Below are positions 1 to 6,010 of a stretch of DNA of 8,049 nt, piece after piece. The position numbers and the translations under genes are program-made. The notes beneath the pieces were generated by a model. It searched no databases and was not told the origin of the DNA. It saw only the letters and a list, made by a program, of their open reading frames with translations. Source of the stretch: an uncultured delta proteobacterium (GTDB lineage Bacteria; Desulfobacterota; Syntrophorhabdia; Syntrophorhabdales; Syntrophorhabdaceae); the NCBI GenBank assembly GCA_903872255.1, contig CAIQJW010000155.1:1-8049 (forward strand), given 5' to 3'. Each line of letters opens with the position of its first letter. Position 1 is the stretch's first letter.

Positions 1-50
1 CAGGAAAAGAATTGGTCTTCGACCTGGAACTGCTAGAAATATTACCGTAA
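1..50 (+). CDS. C-terminal end of a probable FKBP-type peptidyl-prolyl cis-trans isomerase (partial)
   Basis: The first complete codon is at position 3, and the frame reads GKELVFDLELLEILP before a TAA stop at 48-50. The pattern Leu-Val-Phe-Asp-x-Glu-Leu-Leu-x-Ile is the typical last beta strand of FKBP-fold prolyl isomerases, which end in motifs such as L(V/I)F(D/E)VELL(D/E)I. These enzymes catalyse cis-trans isomerisation of X-Pro bonds and act as folding catalysts or chaperones. Only the final strand is visible, so the active-site residues, length and cell location cannot be judged. The gene converges on the formate dehydrogenase gene, and the hairpin at 61-88 lies 10 bases after its stop. 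The family call rests on 15 residues and is tentative. Confidence 0.5.
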   Translation, partial: GKELVFDLELLEILP

Positions 51-54
51 AGCC

Positions 55-88
55 AAAAAAAAAGCCCGGGACTTTCGCCCCGGGCTTT
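55..88 (-). terminator. Rho-independent terminator of fdhA
   Basis: Bases 61-70 (AAAGCCCGGG) and 79-88 (CCCGGGCTTT) form a perfect 10-bp stem with an 8-base loop. Read on the minus strand, the stem runs directly into nine T residues (complement of 55-63), which is a textbook intrinsic terminator. It begins 17 bases beyond the fdhA stop codon (106-108). On the plus strand the hairpin has no good T-run after it, so it may end the upstream FKBP-like transcript only weakly. Confidence 0.88.
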
Positions 89-105
89 AAATTATCTCTC
101 CTCGG

Positions 106-2805
106 TCACGCTACGATCTTTTCAACTTTACAGGCACAAACCTTGTATTCCGGTATCTTGCATACAGGGTCCAGGCAGTCTACCGTAAGCCTGTTCGCGC
201 AGGATTCGTAATAATGAAATGGAATAAAAACAACGTTGGATTTCGACCGGCCAACGACCTTCGCCTTTATCCGGATGCTTCCGCGCCGCGTTGAAACGGA
301 AACCAATTCACCGTCATTTATGTTGAGATCGCTTGCATCATTGGGGTTGATCTCAACAAAGCCCTCCGGCGCCGTTTCCTCAAGCACCTTGGAGTTCCGT
401 GACATCGTGCCGGTATGGAACTGCGCGAGGACTCGCCCTGTCGTCAATACGAGCGGGTATTCACGGTCGGTCTCTTCAAACGGGGCGGTATATTCTATCG
501 GTGTAAATATTCCTTTACCTCTCGAAAAGGCATCCCGGTGAAGAAGCTGGGTCCCCGGGTGCTCAACTGTCGGGCATGGCCACTGGATCAATTCCTTTTC
601 GATCCGGTTATAGGTGATCCCTGCATATGACGGGGTAACCTTCCGGACCTCGGCGAATATGTCCTTTGCCTCCTCGTATTCCCATTTCGCGCCCATCCGG
701 TTGGCGATCTGCATCGTTATCCACCAGTCATCCCGTACAAGCGGGGCGGGCTCGAGGACCCTGTGCATGGGCTGGACCCGGCGTTCCGTATTTGTCGCGG
801 TCCCTTCTTTTTCCAGGAACGCGCATGCAGGAAGGATGACGTGGGCATATTGCGCGGTTTCCGTGAGAAAAATATCCTGGACAACGAACAATTCCAGTTT
901 TTCAAGGGCCTCAATGACATGCTGCTGGTTAGGGTCGGACATCACGGGGTTCTCTCCCATGACATACATTGCCTTTATTTCACCGGCATGTGCTGCATTC
1001 ATCATCTCAACAAGGGTTAGCCCCGGCTTTATTGACAGGTCTGTCACGCCCCACAGGCCCTCGAATTTTTTCTTGTTGTCCTCATTTGCCACGGGCTGAT
1101 AGGCAGGATACGAGGCAGGCAGTGCGCCCATATCACACGCGCCCTGGACATTGTTCTGACCGCGAAGCGGGTTGACCCCACCTCCGGCAACTCCCATGTT
1201 GCCGAGGAGCATCTGTAGGTTGGCAGTTGATTTAACACCGTTCACGCCTGAAACAAACTGGGTTATTCCCATTGAATAATAGAGTGCAAGAGGTTTCACA
1301 GAAGCCATAAGACGTGCCGCGGCAACAATATCATCGGGTTTGTCGAGCCCGCATATCTCCGCCACATATTTCGGGGTATATTTCTCGAGCGTTTTCTTTA
1401 GCTCCTCAAAACCTTCGGTCCGTGTCTCCACAAAATCCTTGTCATACAGGCCTTCCTTAATTATGACGTGCATGAACCCGTTAAGGATCGCAACGTTTGT
1501 TCCCGGCCTGATGGGGAAATAATAGTCGGCAAATCTGGCAAGTTCGATCCGGCGCGGGTCGACGACAACCAGTTTCTTCTTCTTGTTCAGGACCTCATTT
1601 TTGATCATTGATCCGATAACGGGATGATTTTCCGTCGTGTTCGAACCGATAACCAGGAAGCCCTCCGTCTGTGGTATCTCCCGAATAGAGTTCGTCATTG
1701 CGCCCGAACCGAAAACAGTCGCCAGACCGGCGACAGTCGAGCTGTGTCAGAGACGCGCGCAATGGTCCACGTTATTGGTGCCGATCACCCCGCGCATGAA
1801 TTTCTGCATCAGGTAATTCTCTTCGTTCGTGCATTTTGCCGACGAAAGGGCCGCTATCGCGTCAGGGCCATTCTGTGTCTTTATCGCCTTTAATTTATCG
1901 GCCACGAAATCCAGGGCCTCATCCCAGCCAACCTCTACGAACTGGCCGTCTTTTTTCATGAGTGGAGCTTTAAGCCTGTTCGGTTTCTGGACAAAATCAA
2001 ACCCGAACCTGCCTTTTATGCACAGATGTCCGTTGTTCGGGCCGGCATCATTCCCTTCAGTCTTAACGAGAAGGCCTTCTTTGTTCGTGTAGAAATCTAT
2101 CTTGCACCCGACCCCGCAGTAAATGCAGATGCTGGATTCCTTCTTCAGTTCCCAGTTAAGTCCCGTACCGAGGACCGGCTGAAATGTCAGGGCTCCGGTT
2201 GGACACAACTGGACACAGGCGCCACACTTGACACAGCTCGATTCGCCGATCCTTTTGTCATCATCGGCAATAAGATGCGTCTGGCTGCCGCGCTCCGTAA
2301 AACCCCAGACATTCTGGACCTGCACTTCCTTGCAGGCCCTGATGCACCTGCCGCAGAGAATGCAGCGATTCTCATTTCTCTTTATGGCATTACTCGTAAC
2401 ATAATCCACTTCGCGCGGGTTCCGCGGAAAATCTTCGTCAGGCCTTTCGACATTGTACAATTTCACATACGTCTGAAGCTCGCAATCACCATCGGCATCG
2501 CAGTACAGGCAGTTGTGATCGCCCTCGAGCAGGAGAAGGCCGAGAAGCCATTTCCGGATATTTTTTAGCGGCTCATCTTCGGTGACGACACTCATGCCAT
2601 CCACTGCGAATTCGGTGCATGCTGTCTTAAGCATTTTCCCGTCTATACGCACAAGACATAACCGGCATGCGCCTGTTTTGCTAAGTTTCGGATGATAACA
2701 CAGATGCGGAATATCAATGCCGTTGGCATTGGCCACTTCCATTATCGTTTGGCCTCGCTCCCCTGTGACCTGCCTGTCGTCAATTGTAACAGTTATAGTG
2801 TCCAT
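106..2805 (-). CDS. fdhA: Selenocysteine-containing formate dehydrogenase, alpha (catalytic) subunit
   Basis: This is a molybdenum or tungsten bis-pterin enzyme that interconverts formate and CO2. It has no signal peptide or Tat motif, so it is probably cytoplasmic. The 899-residue product contains one in-frame UGA (1749-1747) read as Sec353 in the context HCARL-U-HS; the following His354 is the conserved catalytic partner. Domains in order are: a [2Fe-2S] plant-type ferredoxin fold (Cys36, 47, 50, 63); a NuoG-like His-Cys cluster region (His97, Cys99, 102, 108); two [4Fe-4S] ferredoxin motifs (Cys148/151/154/158 and 191/194/197/201); the molybdopterin-oxidoreductase [4Fe-4S] motif (Cys227, 230, 234, 262); the catalytic domain, with RGQNNVQGACDMG near 548-560; and a C-terminal dinucleotide-binding domain with TTGRVLAQFHTGTMS near 788-802. 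The ATG at 2805 has a weak G-rich ribosome site (GGGGG, 2820-2816) ten bases upstream. The gene stands alone: no NuoE/NuoF-like subunit or fdhD lies beside it. The tail is unusually Cys-rich (residues 869, 877, 882, 890, 892). NAD(P), ferredoxin or a hydrogenase could be the electron partner. Confidence 0.95.
1714..1749 (-). promoter_or_regulatory. UGA selenocysteine codon and bacterial SECIS element inside fdhA
   Basis: The UGA is at 1749-1747. Twelve bases after it, GUCGCC (1734-1729) and GGCGAC (1723-1718) form a perfect 6-bp stem closing the loop GGUCU. Below it lie a U-U mismatch (1735/1717) and then C-G, A-U and G-U pairs. Counting from the U of UGA, the bases at positions 17, 23 and 24 are U, G and U, the same as the key U17, G23 and U24 of the Escherichia coli fdhF SECIS. 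Loop placement is also identical. SelB bound here would deliver Sec-tRNA to the UGA. The reading frame continues without any other stop for 546 codons after the UGA. Confidence 0.92.
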
Positions 2806-2868
2806 AGAAAAATAACCCCCGTTAAGTGTGTTTCACATTCGTATCGTCAGGACTGATTTCAGATTTAT

Positions 2869-2896
2869 TTTATACCTTTATGTCCTGTTTTACCAA
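2869..2896 (-). promoter_or_regulatory. Candidate sigma-70 promoter of fdhA
   Basis: On the minus strand, TTGGTA (2896-2891) and TATAAA (2874-2869) are separated by 16 bases and match the -35 and -10 consensus at 4 of 6 and 5 of 6 positions. Transcription would begin near 2862, leaving a leader of about 57 bases before the ATG. AT-rich DNA yields such matches by chance, so the call is moderate. Confidence 0.45.
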
Positions 2897-2910
2897 ACTA
2901 AAAAGGACAT
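2880..2910. repeat. Imperfect inverted repeat (operator-like) overlapping the fdhA -35 region
   Basis: The outer arms ATGTCCT (2880-2886) and AGGACAT (2904-2910) are perfectly complementary. Inside them TTTTA (2888-2892) pairs with TAAAA (2899-2903). One unpaired G (2887) and a 6-base centre CCAAAC remain, giving 12 paired bases in 31. The dyad covers the proposed -35 box, as expected for a repressor or activator site controlling fdhA. No regulator gene lies nearby. On the plus strand the right arm runs into TTTTT, so a terminator-like hairpin is an alternative reading, but no upstream plus-strand gene needs one. Confidence 0.55.
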
Positions 2911-2974
2911 TTTTCTGTTTGGGATGTACGCTAAGTGATTGATTTTGAATATAAAATACAATAGACTTCAATCG

Positions 2975-2987
2975 GGAATAATATTCC
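2975..2987. repeat. 13-base palindrome GGAATA-A-TATTCC
   Basis: Two perfect 6-base arms surround a single central A. It lies just downstream of the AT-rich boxes that could serve as a plus-strand promoter, so it may be an operator for the yihY-family gene. Its role is unproven. Confidence 0.35.
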
Positions 2988-3125
2988 AATATAATAACAT
3001 ATCGTCACTTCCGACCCTGGGAGGGATTATTTTAAAAATAAAAAATTGCCGGCACCGGCGAAATATGATTTACGCAATTATCTGCTTCGTTCTTGACTGC
3101 GGCCCCGGTATGTGGAACATTTTCT

Positions 3126-3132
3126 AAAGAGG
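3126..3132 (+). promoter_or_regulatory. Ribosome binding site that decides the yihY-family start
   Basis: AAAGAGG is one base from the ATG at 3134 but seven bases from the in-frame ATG at 3140. The second spacing is normal and the first is too short, so translation most likely begins at 3140. Confidence 0.65.
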
Positions 3133-3139
3133 CATGGGC

Positions 3140-4453
3140 ATGATATCAGGAATTATGGATTTTCTGCACAATGGCATCTGGAAGGCCGATCTTGAAGAAT
3201 ATCCCCCGGTCAAAAGATGGCCGCTGCGCATATTGCGGATAATCATCATGGCAGCGGTAAGGTTTGAAAAAGACGACTGCCAGCGCAGCGCATCCGTTCT
3301 GACATATTATTCACTCCTCAACATAGTCCCCCTCTTTGCAGTCCTGTTTGCCATTGCCAAGGGATTCGGGCTTGAAAAGCTGATCGTTCGCCAGATCATA
3401 CAGGTGGGAAAAGATTTCAACTGGCAGGCCGAAATAACCGGAAAGATCATTGAGTTTTCGCGCTCTCTTCTCGCTAACGCCAGGGGCGAGGTCATTGTCG
3501 GATTCGGCGTCGTTATCCTTTTCTGGACTGTCATTTCGATCCTGGGCAGGATCGAAGACAGCTTCAACACGATCTGGGAAGCGCGACAGTCACGAACTAT
3601 CGTACGAAAATTTACCGATTATTTGTCCATGGTCGTTCTGGCGCCTATATTTTTTGCGTTATGGAGCAGTGTCAACATTTTGATCGCCGGTGAGGTCAGG
3701 GGGTTTATCAGCGATATCTCCTTTCTGGGTGATCCTCTTTTATTTCTCCTCAAGTTCCTTCCCTACTTTTCCGTCTGCATGCTGCTCATGATCCTCTATC
3801 TCGTCATGCCGAACACCCGGGTCTCCTTTCGATCTGCGGCCATTGCCGCTGTTGTATCCGGGGTTCTTATCCAGATCGTGCAATGGGCGTATATAAAGTT
3901 TCAGATCGGAGTGGCAGCCCAAAGCGCAATTTACGGCAGTTTCGCTGCGATCCCGCTCTTTCTCGCATATTTGCAGATAAGCTGGCTCATCGTTCTGTTC
4001 GGCGCCGAAACAGCAAATGCCGTTGAGAATTACGAGACCTACGGCTTTCACCCTGATTTTTCGCGGATAGGCGTCGCGGGCAGACAGCTTCTTATGCTGC
4101 GCATATTCCACCTCCTGGTAATCAGGTTTCAAAGAGGAGAAACGCCTTTAACATCGGGACAGATCTCGAAGGAACTCGCCATCCCGGACCAATTCGTCAA
4201 ACATATCCTCCTCAACCTTGCAGATGTCGACCTTGTATCCGAAATAGCCCGGGGCCCGCGACGGAAATCGACATACCAGCCGGCGCGGCCGATCAGCGAT
4301 ACCACGATCAAGGATGTTATAGACGCATATGAAAAGACCGCCCAGATAGGCGGCCTTCCCATAGATCAGAATGATACGGCAGCCGTGTCGCTGCGCGCTC
4401 TTTTCGAGAACATCAACGGGTCTTCAGCCAACGTAAAGATCGAAGATATCTGA
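3140..4453 (+). CDS. yihY: YihY/BrkB-family inner membrane protein with C-terminal winged-helix domain
   Basis: This is a 437-residue integral membrane protein of the YihY/virulence factor BrkB family, whose molecular function is unresolved. Older links to RNase BN came from a misassignment. Family hallmarks are visible: ASVLTYYSLLNIVPL near 51-65, FNTIWEARQSR near 142-152, and YGSFAAIPLFLAYLQISW near 265-282. Six hydrophobic spans fall at about 54-74, 117-137, 163-185, 199-222, 234-255 and 268-291. The soluble tail from about 310 to 400 resembles a winged helix (LTSGQISKELAIPDQFVKHIL, then a basic wing, RGPRRK). Similar tails occur in many longer YihY proteins, while short homologues such as the E. 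coli one (about 290 residues) lack it. The ATG at 3134 would add two residues but sits too close to the ribosome site. The gene is alone on its strand; no clear terminator follows its stop. Confidence 0.88.
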   Translation: MISGIMDFLHNGIWKADLEEYPPVKRWPLRILRIIIMAAVRFEKDDCQRSASVLTYYSLLNIVPLFAVLFAIAKGFGLEKLIVRQIIQVGKDFNWQAEITGKIIEFSRSLLANARGEVIVGFGVVILFWTVISILGRIEDSFNTIWEARQSRTIVRKFTDYLSMVVLAPIFFALWSSVNILIAGEVRGFISDISFLGDPLLFLLKFLPYFSVCMLLMILYLVMPNTRVSFRSAAIAAVVSGVLIQIVQWAYIKFQIGVAAQSAIYGSFAAIPLFLAYLQISWLIVLFGAETANAVENYETYGFHPDFSRIGVAGRQLLMLRIFHLLVIRFQRGETPLTSGQISKELAIPDQFVKHILLNLADVDLVSEIARGPRRKSTYQPARPISDTTIKDVIDAYEKTAQIGGLPIDQNDTAAVSLRALFENINGSSANVKIEDI

Positions 4454-4456
4454 GAT

Positions 4457-4627
4457 CTATTTTCTTGTTTTCAGCACCTCATCGCATGTCGGCAAATAGT
4501 CTTTTCCGGGAATAGTAATGATATCGGAGGCAACGATGCCGACCTTGATCGGTTCCGCGCCGAAGGATGGAAGTGCAACGCACAGGATCAAACATGCCGC
4601 TGCCGCGATAGGGGAAAAAGTTTTCAT
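4457..4627 (-). CDS. Small secreted protein or N-terminal gene remnant with signal peptide
   Basis: A 56-residue minus-strand frame begins MKTFSPIAAAACLILCVALP and continues SFGAEPIKVGIVASDIIT. Lys2, a hydrophobic Ala/Leu-rich core and the SFGA-EP junction make a good signal peptide with cleavage after Ala24. The mature part would be only 32 residues. The start of that part (EPIKVGIV) resembles the first strand of periplasmic solute-binding proteins, so this may be the stump of a truncated transporter-binding gene; the rest is not recognised. No ribosome site lies at normal distance: AAGGAG is 22 bases upstream of the ATG. The TAG stop is three bases from the converging yihY stop. The neighbouring usp promoter lies upstream on the other strand. 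It may be a decayed pseudogene rather than a live gene. Confidence 0.4.
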   Translation of the reverse strand: MKTFSPIAAAACLILCVALPSFGAEPIKVGIVASDIITIPGKDYLPTCDEVLKTRK

Positions 4628-4653
4628 GGCGGCACCGGCACACTCTTCACTCC

Positions 4654-4681
4654 TTGCTCCTCCCCTGTTGTGTGCTATAAT
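4654..4681 (+). promoter_or_regulatory. Extended -10 sigma-70 promoter of the universal stress protein gene
   Basis: A perfect TATAAT (4676-4681) is preceded by TGC (4673-4675), making an extended -10 element. The -35 match TTGCTC (4654-4659) is weak, with a 16-base spacer, which is usual when the extended -10 is present. The start point would be near 4688, giving a leader of about 37 bases that contains AAAGGAGG. Confidence 0.72.
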
Positions 4682-4706
4682 TATTTAAGAGGAACCGAAT
4701 TCAGAG

Positions 4707-4714
4707 AAAGGAGG
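4707..4714 (+). promoter_or_regulatory. Strong Shine-Dalgarno site of the universal stress protein gene
   Basis: AAAGGAGG, followed by TT, is close to a full complement of the 16S rRNA 3' end. It lies ten bases before the ATG at 4725, which suggests high translation. Confidence 0.75.
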
Positions 4715-4724
4715 TTGGAACGAC

Positions 4725-5186
4725 ATGTTAAAACCTACTAAGATTTTGGTACCCACTGATTTTTCAGGCTATTCCAATATTGCTCTCAAACAGGCCGTCG
4801 ACATCGCGGAAGAATACGGAGCGGAACTTCATATCCTTCACGTGGTCGAGATGCGGATACACACTATGTATGAATATGAGTTTGCCGGAAAAGAGGCGTC
4901 TCCCGAAGGCATAAAGGACCTTGAGACCACGCGCGTCAGGATCGCGGAAGGCAAAATGATCGAATTCACGGGGCAGATAGGCGCCGGCAAGCAATTGAAG
5001 GTCTTTCCCAGGGTCATAAAGGGCGATCCGGTCAGGGAAATACTTAAATACCAGAAAGATAGAGGGATAGATCTTATCGTGATCTCGTCTCTAGGTCATA
5101 CCGGTCTCGCAGAATTTTTCACAGGCTCCGTGGCCCGCAACGTTCTTAAAGGAGCTACCTGTCCCGTCCTGCTCACCAAGGGCTAG
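4725..5186 (+). CDS. Universal stress protein, UspA family
   Basis: This is a single-domain, 153-residue cytoplasmic UspA-fold protein, the normal length for the family. These proteins are usually dimers that help cells endure starvation, oxidants or growth arrest; the exact target is rarely known. The N-terminus KILVPTDFSGYSNIAL carries the conserved Asp12 of the first strand. The C-terminal nucleotide loop reads SSLG-HTGLAEFFT-GS (residues 121-135), matching G-x2-G-x9-G-S of ATP-binding members except that the first Gly is Ser121. It ends with the typical CPVLL strand. ATP binding is therefore likely but not certain. The gene is monocistronic, with a strong promoter and ribosome site, which fits high or induced expression. 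It converges on the PqiC-like gene 63 bases downstream. Confidence 0.93.
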   Translation: MLKPTKILVPTDFSGYSNIALKQAVDIAEEYGAELHILHVVEMRIHTMYEYEFAGKEASPEGIKDLETTRVRIAEGKMIEFTGQIGAGKQLKVFPRVIKGDPVREILKYQKDRGIDLIVISSLGHTGLAEFFTGSVARNVLKGATCPVLLTKG

Positions 5187-5249
5187 AAACGTACCATCGA
5201 GAACGGGAATGCACCGGGCGGGGACAAATAGTTTATATTTCCGCCTGGA

Positions 5250-5855
5250 CTATCTCTTTCCAAGGAACCCTTCAAAATCCCTGACAATTACTGTCGCGAG
5301 ATCCGCGAGCGCACGGCTCATTGCAGTACGGACGGCCATGGTGTCACTGCCCGCGGCCGGAGTGGAAAAAGAAACATCTTTCACCAGAAGAGGTGCAGGG
5401 TTTCCCCGCTGATACAGAGCCCATCGCCCTTTCGTTTCGAGGGTGTTGAATTGCGTGACGTCAAACGCGCTTAAGTCTACGGCGATCCTGTAATCGGCGT
5501 TCGTCCCTATTCCGCTCGATACCACGGTAAAGCCCCCTGGGGTCAACAGCTGCTCCATGTTGACCGTAATGACCCGCGGGATCTCCCTTCCTAAGGGAGC
5601 GGCGTCTTGGTCCGCCGTCGAAATATTTATTTGATTCGGCGATGATGCCACGATCGTTGCCGCCCGGATGATATATCCGGGGACCCCGACGGGCCCGACG
5701 GCAACAACCGGCCTTACCCCCTGAGCCATTGGGATCGGCGCATTGCCGGAAGGGATCGTATCAAGGACCGAATAACCCGTCCCGGCCGGACCGGCGCATC
5801 CCCAAGTTATAATCGTGATAAATGCGATAAAATATGCAAGAAAGACCTTTTTCAT
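5250..5855 (-). CDS. PqiC-like (ABC-type transport auxiliary) lipoprotein
   Basis: This is a 201-residue lipoprotein. A Lys-Lys start, a hydrophobic stretch (residues 4-18) and TWGC with Cys20 make an acceptable lipobox, so it should be lipid-anchored, probably in the outer membrane. The mature part fits the PqiC/DUF330 family: VAVGPVGVPGYIIRAATIV near 51-69, APLGREIPRVITVNMEQLL near 86-104, DYRIAVDLSAFD near 121-132, a short GRWALYQRG segment, and a C-terminal helix. In the Pqi and Mla-like systems such lipoproteins support MCE-protein tunnels that move lipids between membranes. Here no pqiA, pqiB or MCE gene is adjacent, so the partner, if any, is elsewhere. An in-frame GTG at 5867 would add MRWE, but the ATG at 5855 has GAGG at ideal distance. 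It has its own promoter. Confidence 0.72.
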   Translation of the reverse strand: MKKVFLAYFIAFITIITWGCAGPAGTGYSVLDTIPSGNAPIPMAQGVRPVVAVGPVGVPGYIIRAATIVASSPNQINISTADQDAAPLGREIPRVITVNMEQLLTPGGFTVVSSGIGTNADYRIAVDLSAFDVTQFNTLETKGRWALYQRGNPAPLLVKDVSFSTPAAGSDTMAVRTAMSRALADLATVIVRDFEGFLGKR

Positions 5856-5859
5856 CTCC

Positions 5860-5865
5860 CACCTC
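5860..5865 (-). promoter_or_regulatory. Ribosome binding site that decides the PqiC-like start
   Basis: GAGGTG on the minus strand has its GAGG core six bases before the ATG at 5855. Starting at the GTG (5867) would place this site inside the coding region, so the ATG is preferred. It yields a signal sequence beginning MKK. Confidence 0.65.
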
Positions 5866-5884
5866 ACATCAGTTGTATCTTTAA

Positions 5885-5913
5885 AGTATACGCAGGGCGC
5901 GATATTTCGTCAA
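5885..5913 (-). promoter_or_regulatory. Near-consensus sigma-70 promoter of the PqiC-like gene
   Basis: On the minus strand, TTGACG (5913-5908), a 17-base spacer and TATACT (5890-5885) each match consensus at 5 of 6 positions with ideal spacing. Initiation near 5878 gives a short leader of about 23 bases. This makes the gene independent of the upstream coaX operon. Confidence 0.82.
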
Positions 5914-5979
5914 AGAAATAGAAGCAATTCAGTTGTTAGAGTGAGCTTTACAGCGGGGCAATAAGCACGAAACGATCCG

Positions 5980-6008
5980 GCTCCCGGTTTTGGCTTGGAA
6001 CCTGGAGC
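5980..6008 (-). terminator. Hairpin directly after coaX, possible terminator without U-tract
   Basis: GCTCCCGGTT (5980-5989) and AACCTGGAGC (5999-6008) form a 10-position stem with one C-T mismatch around a 9-base loop. It begins two bases beyond the coaX stop. No T-run follows on the minus strand, so it may instead stabilise the 3' end or act in factor-dependent termination. Confidence 0.45.
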
Positions 6009-6010
6009 TA

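Larger units (their letters stand above)
2806..3139. other. AT-rich divergent intergenic region between fdhA and the yihY-family gene
   Basis: This 334-base stretch separates the starts of fdhA (minus) and the yihY-family gene (plus). It is clearly more AT-rich than the genes around it. It holds a candidate fdhA promoter (2869-2896), a long inverted repeat (2880-2910), a 13-base palindrome (2975-2987), an AT-only palindrome (TTATTTT-A-AAAATAA, 3027-3041) and a short GC palindrome (GCCGG-CA-CCGGC, 3048-3059). TATAAA (2950-2955) and TACAAT (2957-2962) are possible plus-strand -10 boxes, but neither has a good -35 at the right distance. I see no convincing gene or structured RNA in it. Confidence 0.6.

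Noticed and set aside
614..1099. 161-residue plus-strand frame antisense to fdhA.
   Set aside because: Shadow of the catalytic domain coding strand; its translation is low-complexity and unlike any family I know.
1699..1749. The UGA as a true stop, splitting fdhA into a truncated gene and a second gene starting at the Met codon at 1698.
   Set aside because: The frame is continuous, the UGA is in the exact Sec context of formate dehydrogenases, a SECIS hairpin follows, and the Met at 1698 has no independent support as a start.
2026..2568. 180-residue plus-strand frame.
   Set aside because: It lies fully antisense to the iron-sulfur part of fdhA, whose coding sequence is unmistakable; it shows no recognisable motif.
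3048..3059. GCCGG-CA-CCGGC as a regulatory hairpin, with GGCACCGGC also seen at 4631-4639.
   Set aside because: The 2-base loop is too tight and the short repeat is likely to be chance.
3093..3121. TTGACT as the -35 of a yihY promoter.
   Set aside because: The only -10 at proper spacing (AACATT) is poor, and transcription would begin at the ribosome site itself.
2939..3127. 62-residue plus-strand frame starting with TTG, upstream of the yihY-family gene.
   Set aside because: AT-rich sequence with no recognisable domain, a weak start codon without a clear ribosome site, and its stop runs into the next gene's ribosome site.
5214..5248. Possible bidirectional terminator hairpin between the usp and PqiC-like genes (CCGGGCGG / CCGCCTGG).
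   Set aside because: The 8-bp stem includes a G-U pair on the plus strand, the loop is 19 bases, and no T-run follows on either strand.
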